NCBI GenBank assembly: GCA_035534495.1
Contig: DATLRW010000242.1
Span: forward strand, 1-6,445
Length of the DNA: 6,445 nt
From: JAKASX01 sp035534495
GTDB lineage: Bacteria > Acidobacteriota > Terriglobia > Acidiferrales > UBA7541
Direction of reading: 5' to 3'
Positions 1 to 6,445 of the stretch are shown piece after piece (positions within the stretch are counted from its first letter, which is position 1; each line of letters opens with the position of its first letter). Under the pieces are notes generated by a model. That model saw only the letters and a program-made list of their open reading frames with translations, was not told where the DNA came from and made no database searches. A program made the translations under genes and the position numbers.

Positions 1-2
1 GC

Positions 3-977
3 AAACATATCGAATCACTTGGGTTAAAGCCACACCCGATCTACGGCGAGACGCGTACGGCCATCGCGGTCATCGGCAATGAAGACGGCTTGGATCTTGG
101 ATCGCTCGAATCGATGCCCGGCGTGACCGAATGCCTCCCGGTGAGCAAGCCGTATAAGCTGGTCAGCCGCGAAGCGAAACCGGAAGACACGGTTTTGACG
201 ATTTCCACGCCCGCACGGGAAGTGAAGATCGGAGGCGGGCACGTCGCTGTCGTCGCCGGGCCCTGCTCGGTCGAGACCCGTGAGCAGGCATTTGCGGCGG
301 CCGAGCGCGTCCGCGCGGCCGGAGCCGGTCTGTTCCGCGGCGGCGCCTACAAGCCCCGTACTTCTCCCTACAGTTTTCAGGGCCTGGGGCTCGAGGGCCT
401 GAAAATCCTGGCGGAAGTGCGCCAGCGGTTCGGACTCGGGATCGTGACCGAAGCCATGGACAACGAGAGCCTGGATCTGGTGGAAGAATATGGTGACATC
501 ATCCAGATCGGGGCGCGCAACATGCAGAATTTCTCCCTGCTCCGGCGGGCCGGGCGCGCGCACAAGCCGGTACTGCTCAAGCGCGGCATGTCGGCCACCC
601 TCGAGGAATTTCTGATGGCCGCCGAATACGTGATGTCGGAAGGCAATTCCAACGTGCTTCTCTGCGAACGAGGCGTCCGCACGTTTTCCGATCACACGCG
701 GAACACGCTGGACCTGAGCGTTGTCCCCGCCGTGCACCGCCTCAGCCACCTGCCCATCCTGGTCGATCCCAGCCACGGCACGGGCGTGCGGCGCAAGGTG
801 CGTCCTCTTTCGCGCGCGGCGATTGCCGTCGGCGCCGACGGACTGCTCATCGAGATGCACCCCGATCCGGACCGGGCGCTTTCCGACGGCATGCAATCGC
901 TTTCCCCGGACGAATTCGACCTGCTGATGCGCGAGGCGCGGCAGATTGCCGGCGTGCTGGACCGGTCGTTGAACTGA
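3..977 (+). CDS. aroF: 3-deoxy-7-phosphoheptulonate synthase (DAHP synthase, type I-beta), 5'-truncated by the window edge
   Basis: Condenses phosphoenolpyruvate with erythrose 4-phosphate to DAHP, the first committed step of the cytoplasmic shikimate pathway to aromatic amino acids. The frame is open from the first full codon (position 3) to TGA at 975-977, giving 324 residues; family members are about 340, so only some 15-20 N-terminal residues are missing. The TTG at 90 is not the real start, because matching family sequence (GLKPHPIYGETRTAIAVIG) lies upstream of it. The first ~65 residues are the small ferredoxin-like N-terminal domain that in Thermotoga-type enzymes takes part in feedback inhibition by aromatic amino acids. 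The TIM barrel follows, with AGPCSVET (246-269), the PEP-binding loop RGGAYKPRTSPYSF, QIGARNMQNF, LLKRGMSAT, VDPSHGTG and EMHPDPDRALSDG. All four expected metal ligands are present: Cys (codon 264), His (774), Glu (852) and Asp (885). The enzyme appears intact and active; the gene symbol is by family analogy. Confidence 0.96.
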   Translation, partial: KHIESLGLKPHPIYGETRTAIAVIGNEDGLDLGSLESMPGVTECLPVSKPYKLVSREAKPEDTVLTISTPAREVKIGGGHVAVVAGPCSVETREQAFAAAERVRAAGAGLFRGGAYKPRTSPYSFQGLGLEGLKILAEVRQRFGLGIVTEAMDNESLDLVEEYGDIIQIGARNMQNFSLLRRAGRAHKPVLLKRGMSATLEEFLMAAEYVMSEGNSNVLLCERGVRTFSDHTRNTLDLSVVPAVHRLSHLPILVDPSHGTGVRRKVRPLSRAAIAVGADGLLIEMHPDPDRALSDGMQSLSPDEFDLLMREARQIAGVLDRSLN

Positions 978-1145
978 GCACAAGGACCCTGTTCGTGTCC
1001 CACGCGAACATCCCGATATTGTTTTCCCGGTCCAGTCACACGCGAGAAGGGCTTCCCGTCGAGCCACGGCGACCGGCTCCTGCCGTGCAACATGCCGGCA
1101 TGAGCTGTTGATCCCCGGCTTGGGCTGCGCCGGGTTCCTCCACGA
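978..1145. other. Intergenic gap with small inverted repeats, no clear terminator or promoter
   Basis: 168 bases without a credible gene. Seen directly: an imperfect hairpin GTTCGTGTCCCACGCGAAC at 991-1009, followed after 11 bases by TTTTCCC; a 9-base inverted repeat whose arms are 957-965 (inside the end of the upstream gene) and 1027-1035; a perfect 12-base palindrome CATGCCGGCATG at 1091-1102; and a 6-bp stem CCCGGC/GCCGGG with a 9-base loop at 1114-1134, ending 11 bases before the next start codon. None has the stem-plus-T-run form of a good intrinsic terminator; the 991-1009 hairpin is the nearest. No paired -35/-10 boxes could be recognised. Confidence 0.4.
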
Positions 1146-2264
1146 ATGAAACTCCGGACTAAACTGCGGCTGATTGTGACGCTTCTGCTGCTGGGCGCTG
1201 CCGCCACATGCGAAGTGATGCGGGAGAAAGGGCCGACAATCCTTCGCCCCGGCCTGCATCTCTACGCCTACGTGGCCAACTCCGGCGACGGCACGGTGAC
1301 CGTGGTGGATCTGGTGAATCTGACGCCGTCACAGACGATCACCGTCGGGCCGCAGCCGGGTTCGGTCCGCGCCAACCCGACCCGCCAGGAGATCTGGGGC
1401 GTGAGCACCGGCGGCGGCTATGCCTGGGTGATCGATGCCCCAACGGGAAAGGTCGGGCGGATTCCCGTATGCCCCCAGCCCGTTTCTCTCACCTTCTCGC
1501 CCGGCGGGCAACGCGCCTACGTCGCCTGCGCGCGCTCGGCTACCGTTGTCGCCATTGACTGCGCGACGCGGCGCGTGACGGCTCGCGGCCGCACAGGCCG
1601 TTGGCCCGCTGTCGTTCAAGCGTCGCCAAACGGAAAGTGGGTTTTGACCGCCAACCGTGACGACGCGACCGTCAGCATTCTCGACGCATCCCATCTCACC
1701 ACCTTGGCCACGCTGCCCGTCGGCCCCAAACCGAACAGCATCGTCGTGCTGCCGGACAGCTCGAAGGCCCTGGTCGGCTCGGCCGCAAGCAACCTGGTTT
1801 CGGTGTTGCGCCTCGATCCCGCCGAGCTGGTTACGAAAATCGACACCGGCGGCCGGACGAACACCCTGCTGATGAAGCCGGATGGCGGCGAAGTATACGT
1901 CCTTTCCCCCGACACGCATGGGTTGACGGTAATCAATACGCAGGCCAATGAAGTCGGCGATTTCCTGGAACTCGGCGACAACCCATATGCCGGCGTTGTC
2001 ACGCGGGACGGCTCGCTGCTCTACGCCTGCGACACGGCTGACTCGCGCGTTGTCGTCGTCAATGTCCCCTACCGCGAGCTGATGGGATCGTCCACGACGG
2101 GCCAGCATCCGGTCGCCTGCGCGCTCGATCCGGAAGAACGCATGCTCCTGGCCGTCGACCGCGGATCGGATGATCTGGCCATCGTCGCCCGGGAAGGACC
2201 ACACCTGGTCACCCTGGTCCCAGTCGGCAAGCAGCCGGATTCACTGGCGGTCAAACTTTTCTAG
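1146..2264 (+). CDS. Exported YVTN/YncE-family beta-propeller protein with eight repeats
   Basis: 372 residues, function unknown. Residues 1-21 form a signal peptide: basic start MKLRTKLRLI, hydrophobic core VTLLLLGAAA, cleavage plausible near residue 20. Cys22 follows AAT, a poor lipobox, so a lipoprotein is possible but not favoured. From residue 39 to the end the chain is a tandem repeat: a G-x-x-P-like turn recurs at residues 68, 109, 151, 193, 235, 277, 319 and 361, each followed by a Y/W-V-x-(A/N) strand and a (V/I)-V-(V/I)-(D/N) strand. This is the YVTN propeller signature. Eight strand sets with the last turn at the C-terminus and the matching strands at the N-terminus suggest an eight-bladed ring closed by joining the two ends. 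Such proteins usually act as binding or scaffold modules in the periplasm or at the surface; no catalytic motif is seen. ATG 1146 is chosen because it gives the signal peptide and an in-frame stop lies at 1101; no Shine-Dalgarno sequence precedes it. The next gene, 236 bases on, is also an envelope gene, but no functional link is shown. Confidence 0.9.
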   Translation: MKLRTKLRLIVTLLLLGAAATCEVMREKGPTILRPGLHLYAYVANSGDGTVTVVDLVNLTPSQTITVGPQPGSVRANPTRQEIWGVSTGGGYAWVIDAPTGKVGRIPVCPQPVSLTFSPGGQRAYVACARSATVVAIDCATRRVTARGRTGRWPAVVQASPNGKWVLTANRDDATVSILDASHLTTLATLPVGPKPNSIVVLPDSSKALVGSAASNLVSVLRLDPAELVTKIDTGGRTNTLLMKPDGGEVYVLSPDTHGLTVINTQANEVGDFLELGDNPYAGVVTRDGSLLYACDTADSRVVVVNVPYRELMGSSTTGQHPVACALDPEERMLLAVDRGSDDLAIVAREGPHLVTLVPVGKQPDSLAVKLF

Positions 2265-2467
2265 CGGTAGCTGGCCGGCAGCGTTCGCACCAGGGCAGCT
2301 GTTGACCTATGATGGAAATGCCACGTGAAACCAGCACAGCCACCTCGCCCCATTGCCCATTCTGAATGGCCCGACCGTGGATCCCGGCGGGCATTCCCAC
2401 CGATCGCGAGCCTTGCGCTGTGCCGGATTTGAGCCCTACCAGCCATAGAGACCCCACCCCCAAGCCC

Positions 2468-2471
2468 AGGG
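2468..2471 (+). promoter_or_regulatory. Possible Shine-Dalgarno AGGG for an alternative start at 2477
   Basis: AGGG lies 5 bases before ATG 2477, a normal spacing. Used, it would add MVQCRPTR to the N-terminus of the LptFG fusion. No Shine-Dalgarno sequence precedes the preferred ATG at 2501. If the -10-like box at 2478-2486 is a real promoter, its transcript would begin after this site and could not use it. Confidence 0.25.
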
Positions 2472-2477
2472 CGCCAA

Positions 2478-2486
2478 TGGTACAAT
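2478..2486 (+). promoter_or_regulatory. Extended -10 promoter-like box TGGTACAAT
   Basis: TACAAT matches the sigma-70 -10 consensus TATAAT at five of six positions and is preceded by TGG, the extended -10 motif (TGn). No recognisable -35 hexamer lies 16-18 bases upstream, where the sequence is C-rich; extended -10 promoters can do without one. Initiation about 7 bases downstream (near 2493) would leave only about 8 bases of leader before ATG 2501, so the message would be nearly leaderless, which fits the missing Shine-Dalgarno sequence there. The promoter role is inference from sequence match and position. Confidence 0.5.
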
Positions 2487-2500
2487 GTCGCCCCACTCGC

Positions 2501-4789
2501 ATGAGACGGATCAACCGGTACGTCTTCCGGGAACTCGTTTCGCACGCGCTGCTCGGCCTCGCCGTGTTTACCTTCGTTTTTTTTGTCCCGCAACTGGTGC
2601 GATTGATGGATCTGGTGGTGCGCCACTGGAGCAACACGGGCGCGGTGGCGCTGCTGATCTCCTGTGCCCTGCCGAGCGTACTCTCGTTCTCCCTGCCCAT
2701 CTCCGTTCTGGTGGGGGCGCTGATCGGCCTGGGACGTCTGGGCGCCGACGGCGAAATCGTCGCCCTGAATTCGCTCGGCGTCAGCCGCCGCTATTTGATC
2801 TTCCCGGTCGCCCTGTTCGCGCTGGCGGCGGGACTGCTCACGCTCGCCAATACGGTCTGGCTGGGCCCGCGCGCGCTCACCGAATTGAACCGGGTGAAGT
2901 CGAGCCTGCTCGCCTCGCAAACGTCCATCGATATCGAGCCGCGCATTTTCCAGGAGGAATTCAGCCACCTGATCCTCTACATCCAGGACGCCAGCGCTTC
3001 CGGCCGCCAGTGGCGCGGCGTCTTCCTGGCGAACACGGCACCGAACGGCAATACGGAAATCACGATGGCGCGCCGCGCCGTGCTGGTTCCGCGGCCCGCG
3101 GCCGACACGCTCCAACTTCACCTCGAAGACGGCGCCACGCATACCTACGATCCGGGCCGGCCCAGCCATTATTCCGTGGCGACCTTCGCATCGAGCGATC
3201 TGGCGCTGCGCCTGGCCGGCGCCTCGCAGCAGACACCGGCCAAACCGGCGCCTCCCGAACAGACCACCGCGCAGCTGCTCCAGGCCACCGGGCCTTCCTG
3301 GCGCGAGGCGCACGTCGAATTCCAGCGCCGCCTGGCCTTCCCCGCGGCCTGCCTCGTGTTCGCGTTGCTCGCCGTCGGGGTCGGCGTGCGCCCGCGACAG
3401 AGCGGTCGCGCCCTGGGCTTCGTGCTGACGCTGATATTCCTGGCCGGCTATTACCTCGTCTTTGTCGTGGGCGTCGGAAAGGCGCGAGAGGGAACGCTGC
3501 CGCCATGGCTCGGCGTGTGGCTGGCGAATATCGTTTGCGGGGCGATCGGGATCGGAACCCTGGTCGATCTGGACGGGGTGCGCAACATGGCATGGACCGA
3601 GCGCGTCTCCGAGTGGCTGGCGGAGCGGCGGCGGCAGCGGGCGACCCTGCCGGAAACCGCCGGCGCAACGGCCCGGCCCAGCCGGAAAATCTTCCGGTTC
3701 CCGCTGCACATCGATCTCTACATCATTCGCAGCTTCGCCTTCTATTTTCTGCTGTCACTGGCGGGATTCGTCGTGCTCATCGAAGTTTTCACGTTCTTCG
3801 AACTCCTGAACGATATTTCCCGCCACCACGTCGCCGCCATTGTCGTCGTCAACTATTTTCGTTATCTCGTGCCGTTGCTGCTCTACCAATTGACCCCGCT
3901 CGCCGCATTGGTCGGAACGCTCGTGACGCTGGCCGTCATGAACAAATACAACGAGGTCACCGCGTTCAAGGCTTCCGGCGTGAGCCTCTACCGCGTTTCC
4001 GTGCCCCTGCTTGCCGTCGGACTGCTGCTCGGGGCGGGCCTGTTCGCCATGGACGCCGGCGTGCTGCCCTATGCGAACCGGAAGCAGGATGCCCTCCGCA
4101 ACCAGATCAAAGGGCTCCCGCCGCGAACCTTCTTCCAGCCGCGGTTTCGCTGGGTTTTCACGCAAGGCGAAACCATCTACAACTACGAACTGTTCGATCC
4201 CGACCGCCAGCTCTTCGCCGGACTGAATGTGCTCGAACTCGATCCCGCCACGTTTCAAATCCGGCGCCGCGTCTACGCCCGCGAGGCGCACTGGAACCCG
4301 GTGAGCCATGCCTGGACGCTCGAGAACGGGTGGGTGCGCGATTTTCGCGACAACAAAGTGGTTCGTTACCAGAGGTTCGCTTCCGATACCCTGGCCGGGA
4401 TCGACGAGCCGCCCGGCTATTTCCAGAGGCAGGTTCTGCAGTCCTACCAGATGAACTGGTGGCAACTCGGCCAATACATCGACCGCCTGCAGCAATCGGG
4501 GTTCGACGTGGCGCGCTTGTCGGTCGAGTGGCAACGCAAATTTGCGTTTCCCCTGATGGCCGCCATCATCATCCTGATTGGAATTCCGTTTCCGTTCCTG
4601 GTGGGGGCGCGCGGCGCTATCGGAGGGCTTGCGGCCGGGGTCGGAATCGGGATCGTCTATTGGTCCACGTCCGCGCTGTTCGAGGCGATGGGCGCGGTGG
4701 GCCAGCTGCCACCAGTGGTGGCCGGATGGGCGCCCGTGGCCATCTTCTTCTTCATCGGTCTCTACTTATTCTTGAAGATGCCGACCTAA
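2501..4789 (+). CDS. LptF-LptG fusion: lipopolysaccharide export permease with both transmembrane halves in one chain
   Basis: 762 residues from ATG 2501; separate LptF and LptG are about 360 each. With the LptB ATPase dimer and LptC, LptF and LptG form the inner-membrane ABC transporter that extracts lipopolysaccharide and passes it to the Lpt bridge. Each half shows the YjgP/YjgQ plan of three helices, a periplasmic jellyroll domain and three helices. Half one: helices near 12-34, 49-75 and 98-120, jellyroll ~125-260, helices ~278-296, 303-326 and 334-355. Half two: ~410-435, 452-480 and 498-518, jellyroll ~522-645, helices ~680-700, 705-727 and 738-760. Paired landmarks are the N-termini INRYVFREL and IDLYIIRSF, coupling-helix segments ADGEIVALNSLGVSRR and NKYNEVTAFKASGVSLYR (Glu85 and Glu485, where LptF/LptG have a conserved Glu facing LptB), and VEFQRRLAFP and VEWQRKFAFP before the fourth helix. 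A basic linker (~363-402) joins them on the predicted cytoplasmic side. ATG 2501 is chosen because the family begins at RINRYVFREL; 2477 and 2366 are alternatives. No lptA, lptB or lptC is in the window. Which half is LptF and which LptG is tentative. Confidence 0.92.
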   Translation: MRRINRYVFRELVSHALLGLAVFTFVFFVPQLVRLMDLVVRHWSNTGAVALLISCALPSVLSFSLPISVLVGALIGLGRLGADGEIVALNSLGVSRRYLIFPVALFALAAGLLTLANTVWLGPRALTELNRVKSSLLASQTSIDIEPRIFQEEFSHLILYIQDASASGRQWRGVFLANTAPNGNTEITMARRAVLVPRPAADTLQLHLEDGATHTYDPGRPSHYSVATFASSDLALRLAGASQQTPAKPAPPEQTTAQLLQATGPSWREAHVEFQRRLAFPAACLVFALLAVGVGVRPRQSGRALGFVLTLIFLAGYYLVFVVGVGKAREGTLPPWLGVWLANIVCGAIGIGTLVDLDGVRNMAWTERVSEWLAERRRQRATLPETAGATARPSRKIFRFPLHIDLYIIRSFAFYFLLSLAGFVVLIEVFTFFELLNDISRHHVAAIVVVNYFRYLVPLLLYQLTPLAALVGTLVTLAVMNKYNEVTAFKASGVSLYRVSVPLLAVGLLLGAGLFAMDAGVLPYANRKQDALRNQIKGLPPRTFFQPRFRWVFTQGETIYNYELFDPDRQLFAGLNVLELDPATFQIRRRVYAREAHWNPVSHAWTLENGWVRDFRDNKVVRYQRFASDTLAGIDEPPGYFQRQVLQSYQMNWWQLGQYIDRLQQSGFDVARLSVEWQRKFAFPLMAAIIILIGIPFPFLVGARGAIGGLAAGVGIGIVYWSTSALFEAMGAVGQLPPVVAGWAPVAIFFFIGLYLFLKMPT

Positions 4790-4842
4790 GCCCCACCGTC
4801 CACACACCGATAGCCTACGGATCATCAAGCATCACTTTAAGA
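4790..4842. other. Convergent intergenic gap, no recognisable terminator
   Basis: Only 53 bases separate the stop codons of two genes that converge. I looked for a stem-loop with T-runs on either strand, as expected of a shared bidirectional terminator, and saw none. Termination may depend on Rho, or the transcripts may overlap. Confidence 0.4.
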
Positions 4843-6444
<1,602 letters not shown>

Positions 6445-6445
6445 G

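Larger units (their letters stand above)
2265..2500. other. Intergenic gap upstream of the LptFG fusion
   Basis: 236 bases. The frame of the downstream gene stays open back to an ATG at 2366, but the translated stretch 2366-2476 is proline-rich, has no family resemblance and would put a non-hydrophobic extension before the first membrane helix, so it is taken as non-coding. Visible elements are a short perfect dyad CCATTCTGAATGG (2357-2369), a weak hairpin GCTG/CAGC (2270-2282) without a T-run just after the upstream stop codon, and the -10-like box described separately. No terminator for the upstream gene can be recognised. Confidence 0.5.

Noticed and set aside
1206..1214. Lipoprotein attachment at Cys22 of the propeller protein
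   Set aside because: The residues before the cysteine are Ala-Ala-Thr; a lipobox usually has Leu at -3 and Gly, Ala or Ser at -1. Signal peptidase I cleavage is more likely, though not proven.
24..1259. A 411-codon antisense frame opposite DAHP synthase
   Set aside because: The + strand carries an intact enzyme with every catalytic residue over the same bases; the antisense translation resembles no family and has typical shadow composition (His, Arg, Gln rich).
1329..2204. A 291-codon antisense frame opposite the propeller gene
   Set aside because: It mirrors the regular repeat of the + strand gene and shows no independent family resemblance.
2270..2282. Hairpin GCTG/CAGC after the propeller gene as a terminator
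   Set aside because: The stem has only four pairs and no T-run follows.
2308..2313. TATGAT as a second -10 box
   Set aside because: It has no extended -10 motif and no -35 hexamer at proper spacing, and would leave a leader of almost 190 bases; weaker than the box at 2478-2486.
2366..2500. N-terminal extension of the LptFG protein from ATG 2366
   Set aside because: The 45 extra residues are proline-rich and match nothing in the family, which begins directly at the RINRYVFREL-like segment; there is no Shine-Dalgarno sequence before 2366.
2261..3709. A 482-codon antisense frame opposite the first half of LptFG
   Set aside because: It is a shadow of the permease gene: extremely Arg/Gln/Gly-rich, no domain, and ends within the neighbouring gap.
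3755..4534. A 259-codon antisense frame opposite the second half of LptFG
   Set aside because: The + strand half has clear family landmarks throughout; the antisense product is unrecognisable and polar, as expected from reversing hydrophobic codons.
2708..4610. Thirteen-base repeat CTGGTGGGGGCGC at 2708-2720 and 4598-4610
   Set aside because: Both copies encode Leu-Val-Gly-Ala but at non-equivalent places in the two permease halves (after helix 2 in one, after helix 4 in the other), so this is coincidental codon choice rather than a trace of duplication.

Overview
The window is a GC-rich stretch of an ordinary-looking bacterial chromosome with four protein genes. Two of them run off the ends. 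No RNA gene, mobile element, CRISPR array or phage gene is visible. An LptF/LptG lipopolysaccharide-export permease implies a Gram-negative (two-membrane) bacterium. A double-length permease carrying both halves in one chain, a type I-beta DAHP synthase, an exported YVTN-type beta-propeller protein and high GC together suggest Acidobacteriota, perhaps the Solibacter/Bryobacter side. This is inference from recollection of such genomes, not a demonstrated placement.

Layout, left to right. (1) Positions 3-977, + strand: DAHP synthase, the first enzyme of the shikimate pathway, with only its extreme N-terminus missing at the window edge. (2) 978-1145: a gap with several small inverted repeats but no convincing promoter or terminator. 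(3) 1146-2264, + strand: an exported protein made almost wholly of eight YVTN/YncE-like repeats at a strict 42-residue period, predicted to fold as a closed beta-propeller in the periplasm or outside the cell. (4) 2265-2500: a non-coding gap that ends in an extended -10 promoter-like box (TGGTACAAT) very close to the next start. (5) 2501-4789, + strand: a 762-residue fusion of an LptF-like half and an LptG-like half, with 12 predicted membrane helices and two periplasmic jellyroll domains. (6) 4790-4842: a 53-base convergent gap. (7) 4843-6444, - strand: the C-terminal ~60% of pyruvate, phosphate dikinase, cut off by the right edge.

The three + strand genes lie in the same direction but are separated by 168 and 236 bases, so they are not an obvious tight operon. 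DAHP synthase consumes phosphoenolpyruvate and pyruvate phosphate dikinase makes or uses it, but the two genes are in opposite orientation with two envelope genes between them, so the link is probably coincidental. Nothing here looks like a new defence or mobile system. The points most worth checking are the LptF-LptG fusion, the overlap of its promoter-like box with competing start codons, and the eight-repeat propeller.
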